From Spirogloea muscicola (lineage: Eukaryota; Streptophyta; Zygnematophyceae; Spirogloeales; Spirogloeaceae): a DNA stretch of 64,000 bases. The first letter of the stretch is position 1. Each line of letters starts with the position of its first letter. The translations under genes and the position numbers were made by a program. This document shows positions 33,047 to 44,406 of the stretch, one piece after another. The notes beneath the pieces are model-generated. The model did no database searches. It was not told the DNA's origin and was given only the letters and a program-made list of their open reading frames with translations. The stretch lies in contig WELB01000021.1 of the NCBI GenBank assembly GCA_009602725.1, forward strand, positions 987,204-1,051,203, in the 5' to 3' direction.

Positions 33047-34420
33047 ATGCGGGCACAGACAGCACTGGCTTGATGGCCCAATTATTGCCGTGCCTGCGCT
33101 GCCACCATGTTTACCGGGACCTCCAACAGAATCTTGACAACCAAGGCATACCTTTGTCCAGCTTGTGGAGACTGACATTTGAACCAACAGACGTTGAGGC
33201 TATCCTCTTTCTGAGGAGAAGAAATGCCGGGCGTGACCAGGTTACTGAGCAGGAGACTAGGTTGGTACCTGACATAGACGTGCACATCGAACATCCTGCG
33301 AACCTTGGGGTCCTTGACGGTAGACGCAGCCTTCTTCTACGTATACATTGTAATGGAAACATCTGTACTGACTGTCAGTACTCTTAGGAGTGAGGCAGCC
33401 GGTATGCATAGCCGATTCTTGCTAGGATATGCACGCTGCTGGCTCAGTCCAACCAAAGTGGCTGGCGTACTGACAGCCATAAGTGTGTGAGTTTCATAAA
33501 GCTAGGAAGCTGCTACAAAGATTGTGTTTGCTGAGTTCCCATTTGTAGCACCTTCTGAGGGAACAATGACAGGATATGATATTTTCGCCGGAAAACAGGT
33601 CACGATTGCAATGGGAGTCATCCCCGGCATGTGTTTAGCCCTTTGAGTGGAGCACCAGGCAATATCGACAGGCGGGTCAGGGAAAGGGAAGGCGGCGCTG
33701 TAATTGGGGCATGGAGGGACTGCAGCAGTGTGGTGGACATCAATGACAACAACATTCTGATTGGAAGGAGGACCATTCTACAGTACTATCATGGACAGTC
33801 TCATCTTCTCAGAACAAGAACAGTTTGGATGATGGTGCAGTACGTCAAGTGGGGGCCTGCTAACAAAGGCGAGCTTGCACCTGATGTAAGTCTTATGTAT
33901 GTATAAATGTATGTCTCGGCTGCTCTTTTGCCCACATTGATTGCGCCTCCTTGAGATGTATGCAAGTATGATACAACAACCTGATCTCTATGCATGGCAA
34001 GGCAAGCCTTTCCCTCAGGTATTCCTATATTGCTCTATGGTCCTAGTCTTTGCATTGCCTTTGGTTTTGTGATGCATGCTGATCACGAAGCTAGGCTGAC
34101 ACCTCTATTTTCAACTACTTATGTGTAGATCTCTACAGCACTGTGCAAGGTGTACAACATGAGGGACCATGCTCCCCAGTACGATCTGGCAGCGCACGAT
34201 CCAGTCCCAGCCCCAGCCGCAGCCCCAGCCCTAGCTCCAGATGGGGAGGTAGGACTGCCCCTAATTCGCCAAGCTAGTCTTAAGACAATAAGACTCTACA
34301 ACAAGGCATACCGATTTGGTCCTTGTGTGCAAGGGCTCATGCAACTGCTTCTGCTAAGTCTGCACATGGCTCGCTCTCACGATGGACATGCAGGACAACA
34401 CTCCCCCCACCTTGTAGCCT
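33047..34420 (+). pseudogene. NAC-domain-like gene, copy G4
   Basis: Exon A-B (from 33047 after GTGCAG) has CHHVYRDLQQ, WRLTFEPTDVEAILFLRRR and RLVPDIDVHIEHPANL, a very clear NAC A-B match. Exon C-D (33599-33885, after AAACAG, before GTAAGT) has HVFSPLSG, VIGAWRDCSSVVDINDNN, ILIGRRTILQYYHG and VWMMVQYV. Exon E (34129-34248) has ISTALCKVYNM and a Pro/Ala repeat. One fault is visible: sister copies end exon 1 with GGAG|GT in phase 1, whereas here the aligned position reads GGGG|TCC. The nearest GT (33310) would leave the wrong phase and run into a stop. The frames themselves are otherwise open, so this copy is young or conditionally spliced. Confidence 0.75.
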
Positions 34421-35339
34421 AATTGTTGCTTCAAAGACGATGATCAGATGGAGGAGGTGGACAACGGCATTGGGGTTGACCCGCAAGGTCAGATTGACGT
34501 CAATGAGGAGGTGAGTGTGCCTCATGACGGTGTGATTTGTGCATGGGCAACTGATCAGCTTACAATTGGGCAGTAAGCGTGTCAAGCAGCAGGAAAGTGA
34601 GCAGACATGGTTCTAGCTAGCTTCTTGCATCACAGAGCAACCAGAAGCAGTCAGAAGCTGGTCCTAGTGGCACAGGGTGGGAGGTCAGACCAGCATCTCA
34701 TGAATGTCAATCTTTTGAGCAGATCAAATTCTGCACATGCCAGGTGTTGACTAAAGTTCTCGTGGTGGATATGCAGGAGTTAAATTGGGTGGAAGGCATA
34801 TTGGAGTGGGGAGGTTTGGGTGTTGGTCCTCCTATATGAGGATCTTGCCTTTGATGATCGGAACCTCCTTCCTGATGCTGACTCCTGCATGAGGATCTGG
34901 CCTCGCTTATCATGATTTGGCTGGATGGCATTTGATGCCTGGAATGCCCTTTAACGGGATTGAAGCATCGGGACTGTCAATTAGGGATGCTTTACTTTTG
35001 ATCAAGGTCTACATAAACAGATCCGTGGTGCCAGCTTTTTTAATGCAGTGGCTACCCTTAAGTGCCCACCCACATTGGCAATTAGTGCGTGCTTTTTCAA
35101 TGGAGAAAAGTCTTACTTTCTTGACGCCGTTGGCTCTTTGGACCTGGTATCCTGAATGCTGGTTTCCCTGTCTGCATTGTCCCTGCATATGGCCTGCATC
35201 TCGCTGGTTGTGCCCTGGCTGCCGCCTCAGGCTTAATCAAGGTAAGGCGACTCCTTTCCTGTGCTTCCATTTGCATGTAGACAGTTGCATAGCTTGTGCC
35301 TTAGCACCTTCTCGGCCCTGTGGACCTTCTCCATTTACC
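34421..35339. other. Downstream of G4, no gene
   Basis: No domain recognised. A short imperfect repeat (GAGGATCTTGCC / GAGGATCTGGCC) lies around 34840-34900. Confidence 0.35.
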
Positions 35340-36239
35340 TTGTCTGGGCTGGCCCTCGCCCCATTTGGTAGAGCCACTTTCTTTTCCTGCTGCTAATCTC
35401 TCCCAACTTGCAAATGCTGACTAGAGCTTACTCAGCAGGCACCCTTGATATCCTCTAAGATTAATCGGCTCCTCTGAAACTTGTTCAGTGGTTTTGTGGG
35501 CTCGCTTTTCAAAGCCGTCGCCCCCTTGGGAAGAGCTGCTCCTTCTGATGTCAACATCAAAAGAGCGGCTCACAGCGGACGCGCGGCTTGTTGCTGGCCT
35601 GATCGGCAAGTAGCCAAGTCAGTGGGCTGCTCTTGGCTGCACTTGCCCTCCTGGGTCCTTGAATTTCGTTCATTCGTTTTGGGCTGACCAATTGCAGCCA
35701 TCGCCCCCTCCTGGAAGAGTCTTTCTTTAACCTGGGCTGGCCTTTCACAGATGGCCTTGGTCACTAAGTGATCGTCCCTTTGTTACTTTCATAGCTGCGT
35801 ATTTGGCACTTTCCGGCCCATCTAGGCCCTGTTCTCTTTTCGGGCTGGCCTCTCACAGCCCTCTGGCCCCTTTTGGACTTGCTGAGTAGACAAGACTTTT
35901 CCAGTAGAGGGGATGGCTGTGATTGGCCAGCCGAGTTAAGAAATTAACCTAAGCTTACATCCTGAACTGAAGTAAGCTCATCCAAAAGGGGGCTGACTAG
36001 GTGTTATTGAGCGTTCAATCGCAGTTACGACGTTACGACGATTGTCTTTGTGTCATTGGACACAAAGACCTTTCCTTCCGGCCCTTTATGGCCTTGTTCA
36101 GGGCTTTGCGCTGGCTCCTCACAGCCATTGCCCTACATGGACTCTTCCAGCAGAGGGCGATGAGTGGCTGTGAGTGGACGTAGCTGTTATAATTTCATTA
36201 ACAGCCCTCGCCCCATTTTTAAGAGCTTTCCTTCAGAGA
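35340..36239. mobile_element. Field of solitary retroelement tails
   Basis: At least seven tails in under 1 kb. Plus-strand GGGCTGG...CAGCC-type ends lie at about 35347, 35500, 35685, 35738, 35842 and 36108. Minus-strand ones lie at about 35905-35935 and 36150-36178. Most have the stem, then ATCGCCCCC and TGGAAGAGC. None has an attached coding region. A perfect 11-bp hairpin unrelated to them sits at 36044-36069 (GTCTTTGTGTC/GACACAAAGAC). Confidence 0.65.
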
Positions 36240-36480
36240 GATACTTCCAGTAGAGGGCGATGGCTGTGAGTGGCCAGCCCAAGAAGAAGAAGTGAATAAT
36301 TCGAATGGAAGGGGCCGGAGAAAGCGCTAGAGCAGCTAAGCAGCTACGAAAACTGGATACAGTGTTGCGCAAGAGCCGGTTGAGGAGCTCGAGCCACCTA
36401 GCGCCAAAACGCCTCCTGAACGTCGATGGCGAGGGGGAAGAAGTCGTCCTCCCTCGGGTGGCCGCCTTGGGGCGAAGAAC
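36240..36480 (-). pseudogene. Group E RLE fragment with tail
   Basis: Tail hairpin GGCTGTGAGTGGCCAGCC at about 36251-36268 (minus), a conserved untranslated region (GAATAATTCGAATGG...), then coding sequence equivalent to FFPLAIDVQEAFWR, matching IPLAVDVHGAFGAKW in other elements. Frame-shifted and truncated. Confidence 0.55.
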
Positions 36481-37914
36481 GCGCCCCGAGCCAAAGGAGC
36501 CCAAATTGACGCGGCGCCGCTCAGCGCCCCCCCCCTCCCCCCCCCTTTTGTACTTGGCCACACAGGCCCTCCATCTCTTCATATACACTCCATTCCCCGC
36601 CAGGCGGTGCAAGCAACGGTGGCAGCTCTGCGCGGGCGCCAGAAACAGGAAAGCGAAGGCTCTTCTAAGAGGGACGGTAATGTGTTGCGGGGTTTCATTC
36701 GCAGAGAACGGACGCGAAATAAGGAAGACTCGAAGCAAACAGCAGACCAAGTAGCCACTCATTGACCAAGTCCCATTGACCAAGAAGCTCACACTCACAG
36801 CACTGAGCAGTCCACCACCGTTTGTCCATCAAATGCATTGTGGCCAATGGGCCGCTCCTCTTACATTGATTGCAAGTGACACCAACAAGGGCTTTCTGTG
36901 CAGGTGTCGGGCAGCCAGCATAGTAAGACAAAGACAACTGGAAGATCTTCACGACTCAACTTGGCAGCTTCACAAGACCGCCTCTGCACGTTGAGCTGGG
37001 GTAACGAACGTGTGCGGCACTTCAGCAATCAGAGGTGCTTTCCCTGTAAGCGCTGTTTTTGCAGCTCACGAAGGAGCACGATACCACCAACATAAAGTAG
37101 GAGCTATGTTGATTCACCGTCCCATTATAAGCACCGCGCTTAGTGCCAATGAAGTTCCATAGTACTGCTCAGGCGTTTGGGCTGCCACATCATAGCTGCT
37201 ATATATAGTGTAAAGGCGCTGGCTGTGAGAGGTCAGCCCGGAAGATATAGCTGCCACATAGCTGGAAGAGCCCTAAGAAGTTGCCCGGGCTCCCTCAAGT
37301 GGTGCACGGCGGACCCGTCGATCGCTCCATTATCTCGACTGGCCCTCGGGCGAAGGCAAGAGCGACTCCGTCGTCAAGGCGGGCAAGAGGGTTTTAGTCA
37401 TCGATGCGGTTATTGAGGCCCAGGCCCACCGTCACGTAGTAGCCCGATATGGATAAAGCGCCTCCACAGGGGGTGGAGCCTGGATTAGGCCAGCACAAGA
37501 GAGCAGACAAGGTGCAGATTAAATTGCAATCCAAAACCGCCAACCATTGTTCAGAGCAAGTTGCTACTACAGCTCCTAGCAGCTCAATGACCCCTAGCCA
37601 AGAGCCGCAAGTCGGATTGACAGGTTTTTCCAAAAGGGGTTGATGACTGTGAAAGGCCAGCCCAAAGGAAGATTGACAAAGTCCGAAGGGGCTGGGAAGT
37701 GATAAAAACCACACACCTACGCAAGTGGCTTCATCAATAGGGTCGCCCGTCGGAAAAACGAAACAGCTACTCCCAGATGAGGCAATGCTGTGAGAGCCTA
37801 GCCCAGATAAGTTGCTGTTCTACCTAAGGGCAGTGGCTGTGAAGGAATGGACAAGGTCCGTAAGGGCCGAAAGCACCAATCTACAGAACTACTCTTCATG
37901 ACTTTGGCAACTGG
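36481..37914. mobile_element. Tails and unassigned sequence
   Basis: Minus-strand tails near 37208-37228 (GGCTGTGAGAGGTCAGCCC), 37640-37662 (ACTGTGAAAGGCCAGCCC) and degenerate ones near 37785 and 37828. Between about 36550 and 37200 I see nothing definite. Confidence 0.5.
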
Positions 37915-38290
37915 ACGCTACATGATTTCTGATTGGGATATGCAGATCGGAGTAACTAGATGGCGGAATAGTGTCGCCCTGCCGGAACTTGGAGGCAGCA
38001 GCCAAAGCGCAGCCTGCCCGCAAGTGTACGGCAAACATAGTTGAATGCTGCAGAGGAATGGCTGGCGCTTCTTGTACACCTGAGCGAGCGACCTGACGCG
38101 GGCTGCTCGCTCTGCTGCCCTTGACGGCATATGACAGCACGCCGCGCGATGGGCTGGAGTAGGTCGAGCCCGCAAGACATAAACGCCCCGTGGACGTCAA
38201 CCGCAAGCGCGACGGAATCGTCACTAGCAGGGTGATCTGCTTGATTCCGCTCGTTGGTACGTGCCACCTTGCCGGCCCCATAGCCCACCT
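37915..38290 (-). pseudogene. RLE domain fragment
   Basis: Three frames on the minus strand together give NQADHPASDDSVALAVDVHG, FAVHLRAGCALAAASKFRQG and SSYSDLHI, the ordered RLE C-terminal blocks, close to the 50421-51239 element. Broken by frameshifts. A tail lies to the left, at about 37828-37870. Confidence 0.6.
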
Positions 38291-38359
38291 CCTCAATTAA
38301 TTATTAAGAAGCAACTCCCTTCAACGGCGAGAGGGCCGTGAACCTGCGGACCATCTCCA

Positions 38360-38530
38360 TTCCTGTTGGGCTGGCCTCTCACAGCCATCGCCACACTTGG
38401 AAGAGCTGGTTGCTTGTTATAAGAGGCCAGCCTATAAAAGAGTGTGGATACTTGTGTATTCGAGAAAGAGGCAGCTCTTTCAAGAGGGAGCGAGGGCTGT
38501 AGTACACCAGCCCAGAAAAGCCTGAACATG
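38360..38530. mobile_element. Two solitary tails
   Basis: Plus-strand GGGCTGGCCTCTCACAGCC near 38368-38386, and a minus-strand tail at about 38484-38510 with a weakened stem. Confidence 0.55.
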
Positions 38531-38639
38531 GTTCAAAGTAGCCGGAAAGCGTAGAGACCACTGAGTCTACTGGAGACAAAGTAATCAAAATAACAACGTG
38601 GCTATGCTGTGGAGCGCCCCCACAGCAGGCTGGCGACAA

Positions 38640-39130
38640 CTTTGGCGCCTTGGGCGTCGAAACAGCCATCCGACCCAATATGTATGGGCGATGCTGGGGT
38701 TCTCGACAGCGATGCTGCAACCCGCCTCAAGGAAGACACCCTCATGGGATTGCGAAGAGGATTGTGGACTGGCCCTCCTTTTGCATAACGTACAAGGACC
38801 ACCCAGCGGCACTTCCTGGAGGCTCGGTGCCTTTGGGTCTTGTGTGCTGCTACTGCATACGATTGTCTGTCCCTCCAGCGCTTCCAAGCGCTTGCTTTGC
38901 ACCGCCTTGCCGGTCGCGCCCTTGCAGCAGCCTCTGGCTTGCGCAGCGGGGTTGCTAATCCTCCCCTCAGCTCGTCTGACTTTCCTACTGCTGACCCGGG
39001 GGTACTAAGAGCGCCCTGTCTGCCTAGCCTGTGGCTCCGTCAAGAACACCTGTATGCATCTGGCTGGCTTTCACAGCCGCTCGTTTTATATCAGCAGCTG
39101 CATTCATATTCTCGCAACTCCCCTCCCTTC
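38640..39130 (+). pseudogene. Group C 3' end with inverted 5' segment
   Basis: From about 38805 the plus strand matches group C: GGAGGCTCGGTGCC, a block equivalent to QALALHRLAGRALAAASGLR, then TACTAAGAGCGCC and hairpin GGCTGGCTTTCACAGCC at about 39062-39078. The preceding 38640-38800 encodes the start of the RLE region (equivalents of AVENPSIAH and the Cys/His block) on the minus strand. The upstream segment is therefore inverted with respect to the 3' segment, as expected from twin priming. Confidence 0.6.
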
Positions 39131-39532
39131 AAATACACGAATCCATTTTTCCTCCCTTCGCATGTGTATCAGCCTACTTGTAGCGAGCTCAGGCTTGCCC
39201 CTTGCACCTGAGAGCTGGGCGATATAATTGGTGGCAGAAGGGCTCAACATTAGCCGTCCAATATTCAGCTTTCGATCAGCGACCTCTACTTGCTGACCCG
39301 TGGTTATTGAGCGGGTTTGCTAAGCAGCAGGTGATGTACATCTGTAGATGCGCTTGACTTTGTACCACTCAGGCCCTCCATCACTAACACGTCTTCTTCC
39401 CCGTGCTCATCGGAGTGTGAACCGCGCCGGCCATGGCGTGGCGACGGCAGCAGCGACGGCGGCGGCGACCGACGGAGGCGGCGACTGGGAAGAAGAAGTG
39501 GCACTCCTAATGGCCACCAGTTAATCTGGCCG
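39131..39532. other. No gene recognised
   Basis: Includes TGACCCGTGGTTATTGAGCG at about 39292, also found at about 14960 and 50040, an extra trace of group A flanking sequence. Confidence 0.35.
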
Positions 39533-39660
39533 CGCTTGCTCCTTAATGGGGGCAACAAAGGGCTGTGAAAAGCCAGCCCGAAAAGAATTGACAAAGGTTC
39601 GAAGGGGCCAAATGACGGAGGGGCCTAAAGCGCTTGGCAGCTACGAGGCGACTGGGAAGC
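39533..39660 (-). mobile_element. Group B tail
   Basis: GGGCTGTGAAAAGCCAGCCC hairpin near 39561-39580, then AAAAGAATTGACAAAGGTTC and the B untranslated region. On the left a remnant of an E2 end (CCAGTTAATCTGGCCGCGC) precedes it. Confidence 0.65.
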
Positions 39661-40129
39661 AACCGGACTAGGCGGGCCAGAAGGTGTTGAGAAGAGCAAG
39701 GGCCAACTGCCCTCCAGTGTCTGATACCCCAGCCCGGCGGCGCGCCCTAGCGCCCGACGGTCTGGATCTCACGGCTCGACCCCAAACCCTACGGTGGAGA
39801 TCCAATCGAACCACCAACCGCTAGGGGATAAAACCCAGAGCACTCATAAACCTCGGCTACCACTGTGAGCATGAGCATCCCAAGGCGCTGCAACGCAGCT
39901 CCACACAGGACTGTTAGACCTAGACCATATGAAGCTAGCAGTGGAGACTTCACATAGTTCACTCTTTCCAACACGGAGCATGTGCACAGCCAACGTCGCA
40001 CCTGCTCTCCAATCTTAGCTTCGGGGAAAGACCGGTCCGCATCTCCTGCCGGCCGAGGCGGCGAGCCGTTTGGGCGCCAACTAGGGGCCCAGCGGAGGAA
40101 CAACAGAATTTTTCAGAAGAAAAAAAAAA
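39661..40129. other. No gene recognised
   Basis: Contains one CCAAACCCTAC unit (telomere-like, minus sense) near 39782. Otherwise unassigned. Confidence 0.35.
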
Positions 40130-40640
40130 TTGTCTAGGAGGCAGCTCCTTCAATGGAGCCAAAAGGCTGTCAAAAGCCAACCCGCAAAAGAATGAACAGC
40201 AGGAGGCAATGGCCCCATAAGCAAGCCCAACAAAAATTGAAAGAAACAGCTCTTCCGAATTACAGCAATGGCTGTGAGACGCTTGCCCAAAGGACAGGTA
40301 CATATACAAGGTCTGACAGGGCCGAAAGGGCCATACGAGTGGACAGGAGTCAAAAGGAGGCCCCTTACGCCGCATGGCGTAAGGGGAAAGGAGGATGACA
40401 GAGGAGGGCTTCTTCTGCTGACTGGGGAGTAGTAAGCTGCTCCTGTCCGCTGCAGCCACTTTGCATCGTGGCTGCAGAGGAAAGTGGCTCTCCCAAAGTG
40501 GGCGAGGGCTGTGAACATCCAGCCCAGACATTGTCCGAAGGTGCTTTCAACAGCTGTGTGGACCAATAGCTCTTCCACGGGGGGCGAGCCCTGTGAAAAG
40601 ACCACCCAGAAAGAATGGACAAGATCAAAAGGGCCGAAAG
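40130..40640 (-). mobile_element. Four minus-strand tails in tandem
   Basis: Tails near 40160, 40268, 40508 and 40590, each with a GGCTGT...CAGCCC/CCACCC-type stem of varying quality followed by GAATGAACA or AATGGACAAG. A perfect 11-bp hairpin of a different kind (CCCCTTACGCC/GGCGTAAGGGG) lies at 40361-40386. Confidence 0.55.
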
Positions 40641-40679
40641 GCGCTGAATCACTGAGCTAGAAGGAAAAGCAGCAAGGTT

Positions 40680-41600
40680 GACGCACCGCTGCCTCGTCAG
40701 AGATGCGCTGTTCGGCATTTTTCAGGAGGTGGGGTACACCGTCGCTCTGGATAATACATCCGTTATGCCCATCATCCGGATGGAGTGCACACTCGCCGTG
40801 TGGACTTGGTTGCGTCCACGGTGGGCGGCGGCCTGCGCGTCATCGCCGATGTGGTCACCACCGATGTGGTAAATCTCGCCAATCCGGGGCTTTCTGCCTC
40901 GAGGGCTGGCCATGCACCGGCGATTGCCGCTTGCTGCAAGGCGGCAAAGTATGCAGGCCACCCGGCTGGAAACGAGTTCGTACCCCTGGCCGTGGATGTG
41001 CACGGGGCTCTCGGGTCCGCGTGGCTCGACCTGCTGGCCAGTCTTGCGCGGCGCGCTGTGTCCCGCAGGCGAGGTGAGCCGGCTGACTTCAACGCCGCTG
41101 GCTCGTGGGCCCAGGTCTATCACATGCGTCTGTCAATCTCCATCCAGCGGTCCATGGCCCACGCCTTGCATCTGCGTGCTGGCCGTGCTCTTGCTGCAAG
41201 CTCTGGCTTTCGTCAGGGAGACAGTTTTCCGGCTGCTAGTCTGTCGGATTGGGGGCTCGTCACTCGTAGCTACAGAGTGGTCCATCCTACACCCGTTCTG
41301 ACATTAGTGCTTTCGGCCCCTCTGTCATTTTGGCCCTTTCGAGCCTGTGTCCTCCCCCGTTCTGCCACAGCCTCTTCAGGCCCCTTAGTAGCTGCTTAGC
41401 TCGTAGCCCCCTTAGCCAGCTCATTACCCAGTTAAGAGGACATTTGTAAGGCTAGAATTGGCCTCCCTTTCAATTTCATGCGCACCGCGCGCCTTCTCTT
41501 AGCTCGTAGTTTGGCCCATTCGAACCTCGTCAATATTTGCGGGCTGGCTTCTCACAGCCCTTGCCCCCATTTGGAGAGCCACTTCTCTCGTCTCTCAGAA
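40680..41600 (+). pseudogene. Group B RLE domain and tail
   Basis: The sequence starts with LVRDALFGIFQEVGYTVALD, then after a frameshift gives TRRVDLVASTVGGGLRVIAD and VVTTD (the D...DV motif of the R2-type restriction-like nuclease). KAAKYAGHPAGNEFVPLAVD and DVHGALGSAWLDLL follow. The usual stop after SY is lost (TACAGA instead of TACTAA). The untranslated region is interrupted by a 91-bp short element at 41407-41497. Hairpin GGGCTGGCTTCTCACAGCCC lies at about 41541-41560 and the end AGAGCCACTTCTC follows. Confidence 0.7.
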
Positions 41601-44397
41601 GAGCCCCTTTCTTCCGAGAAGCAGCCAATGCCAAACATGGGAATGAAGCTGCTGGGAAGCGGGCAGGGGAGGTTAGGAAGGCGCCCGCCATCACTCGCGC
41701 CTCCCGGTATCCCCGATCCCCTCCCTCCGGCCTCCCCTCCTCAAAGCCGTAGTGAGGCAGGCCCAGACCAGTCCCTCACCTGCGCCCGCGGCACCTCAGC
41801 TCGCCCGCCGCTGCCCCCTCGCCCGCTTCCCTTTGGCTCTTTGCACCACGAGCCGTGCATTGGCCGTGATCGAGGCCTCGCCCCCACCGCACGCCTCTCT
41901 CTTCTTCCCCCCGCTGGCGCGCGCGCGCCAGTGACATGGTCTGGACGGTTCTCGGCTTCACCCTCCTTCTCCCGGTATGGCCTCTCTGGCACTAATCAAT
42001 TGCTCATAGCTCCATTGCTCGTCGCACAAGTCGCTCCATCCTCTAGCTGCCAAATTGTCTTCCTGGTGGTGTATGAATGCTTGTCGAGCCCGGTCAACCT
42101 GTGGGCCCCTCCTTCCGCATACCAGAGGACAGACATTGTAGTAGGCCAAGAGAGACGACCAGCATCCGGGGTGGCGGTGCAAATGTAACATCTGTCTTTG
42201 AATCCTCTGGCAGGGCTTCTACATAAGCAGCACACTTCTGAAAGCATGGCATCTCCGCAGAACTGCCCGAGCGACAGCCACACATCTTCAAAGTGACCTC
42301 CTGATGCTTCTGGAGTGCTGGAGGCCCACATTGGCAAGTACGGCACTGCATCTAGAACCTCCGACACTCGTGGTTCTGTCCTCCTTCTTGGATAGCATCA
42401 CTGCTGCTAGCAACGCATGTGACACCGTGCTCCAGGTGACAATGTAAAAGTAGCCTCGTTGACCCAGCCTTGTTGACCCGTCCCGAGCATGCTGGCGCCC
42501 CTGCCTTACACTGGCTTCCTTGACTTCAGAAGCTATCACGATCTTTTGGGATAATCGTCAATAGATTGTGAACGACTGTCTGTTTCTAGTCCAGTGGGCT
42601 CTGTTGTAGATCATCGTCTATTCCACCTAGTCCTGGTACAAGCCGATTTGAGTTACTTCTGCCATGAACAAAAGTTAGGTGCTAGGCGTCCTAGGCTTGC
42701 TCCTTGTGGTCGAGCTTTCTCAAGTAGTGCTGCCTGCTCTTGTTTGAGATGTCACGCTCTGCATGGGTACTTGCTTGCTGCGACCGGGCATTGGGCCGAT
42801 GATAGGACATGTGGCATGACCTGCTCCATCACATCTACCTGGCTGCAGGCCTGGTTTCCAACTCGCCGCACCTTGAGGCATTTGGATGCTGCTGAGCTGG
42901 TCTTACTGAGGTGTCACCTGCATTTGATCTTCGTGCTTCAGCATCAAGTACAGAGCACTGACCTAGATTCTATTAAGCCTCTGCACTGGTCAGACAGTCT
43001 GCGGCAGGCATCTTGGGAACCTCCCGCTGATTGAGGAATCCTGACATCCTGTTAGCACTTGTGCATTGCATATCAATGATGCCGTTTCTGTGCAGTGCAT
43101 GATAGCATTCACAGCTCACAACCACTCATACTGTACGCCAAGTGTATAGGCTGGCCACTTTAGGTGAAGCTTGGACCGTATAGATTGCATCGCCAAGGTG
43201 CATCTCTGGAAGTAATGAATAGTGTTTTATTTTGCACTTGTTTGGAGCTCATCAGTTTGTGCCAGCAAGAAGGCCTATGATATCCGCAAGGAGGACCAAG
43301 TAGATCTGAGTCGCATTTGAAAATCCATCCATCTATCTCAGTGCGATATGGTCAAGCATGCAGGGTCTTTGAGTAGCTTCAAGGACCATAACGTTTGTAT
43401 CAAAGGGAGTCAGCCAACGCCTGCATCCTCCATCCAAGCCTCACATTACTCGATCGAGAGCTTCAGTCTGGCAAGAGCGTGGTCAAGACCTACTCACCAT
43501 CTCTTCGGGCTGCTGCAGTCACTGATGCAGCTCCTGCTGCTGCAGCAATGCCCATGTCATCAAGGACCTTCACATGCATCGGCACCTCATCGAGGGCCTG
43601 CCCATGCAGCTCATGCATCCCATCGTGCGCTTGGAGCGATCCTGCTGTGCCGGGTGTTAAATCACGTCAGTCATGCAGCCTCTTCTTCATTGAGATCTGC
43701 CGCAGGCATGTTGACCGGCTTTGAGATCCATAGTGGTCAGAAGTCATGGGGCACTAGCAGTGGAGTGGCAGGACTTGCATTCATGCAGTGGTGGTGGCGA
43801 CTTGGAGATGGAGGCAGCATGGGGCTGAACCTGGTCATCCTCAGAAGATGAACCATAGAGCTAACCATTACAACCACGAGCTGTTGTGACTTGCCGCTCT
43901 TGTGGTAAGACAGGTCCCATGAAATGAGATTGCATTGCCTTGTATCAGGCGGTTGGAGCGACTTGAACAATAAGAACAATCCGCTCGGATTCTTATTGCG
44001 AAAGGTCTCTTTATGTCGAATTGCAATGCTGGATGAATAACCCAGATAAATTATCTGCTCAGCTCCAGGAATCTTCTTCTACTCACTTCACGAGAAAGGA
44101 AGAATCTCGGTTCGACAGACTGCAGAAGGACCTGGACCAGCCGTAAAAGATTTAGCTAGCTGTCAAGCTGATGCCATCAACAAAGCTAAAGTGGCTGCAA
44201 TTGCTACTTCTCGGGCAGGAAGGCAAGATGAAATTAAGCAATTTGCAGTGATGTCTGACTCCAAGCAGGGTGCTCAACCGTCGAAGTACGACTACACACA
44301 CCTTGCTTCAATTGTTGCTACAATCTCTAATTGTTTTGACACGAATATATTCCCGGCACGGGGTGACGCTCGATCACAGCAGCGCAGGGCGCGCGCC
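41237..44397. repeat. Inverted repeat arm Y' (partner 16245-19290)
   Basis: Reverse-complement partner of the left arm. It contains the palindrome at 41914-41931, the zinc-knuckle remnant at about 43890-44030 (plus strand, same stop and same His-to-Pro change) and the KYDYTHLASIV region. A retroelement begins at 44407 directly at its end. Confidence 0.8.
41407..41497 (+). mobile_element. 91-bp short element with 12-bp target duplication
   Basis: CTTAGCTCGTAG occurs at 41395-41406 and again at 41498-41509, flanking 91 bases that begin CCCCCTTAGCCAGCTCATTA and end CGCGCGCCTTCT. Other group B tails (for example near 49625) have the 12-mer once. The insert is nearly identical to 61815-61906. Confidence 0.85.
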
Positions 44398-44400
44398 TCT
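43890..44400 (+). pseudogene. Zinc-knuckle remnant, right copy
   Basis: CRSCGKTGPMK-stop-DC on the plus strand, then a sequence corresponding to the second knuckle that is disturbed by an insertion of roughly 25-30 bases. AIATSRAGRQDE and KYDYTHLASIV follow. It shares two defects with the left copy, so the gene was dead before the arms duplicated. Confidence 0.5.
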
Positions 44401-44406
44401 GCAATC

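Noticed and set aside
35340-36300. Possible CRISPR-like array, because of regularly recurring hairpins
   Set aside because: Spacing is irregular, the repeats are in both orientations, the sequence is eukaryotic and each unit matches a retroelement 3' tail.
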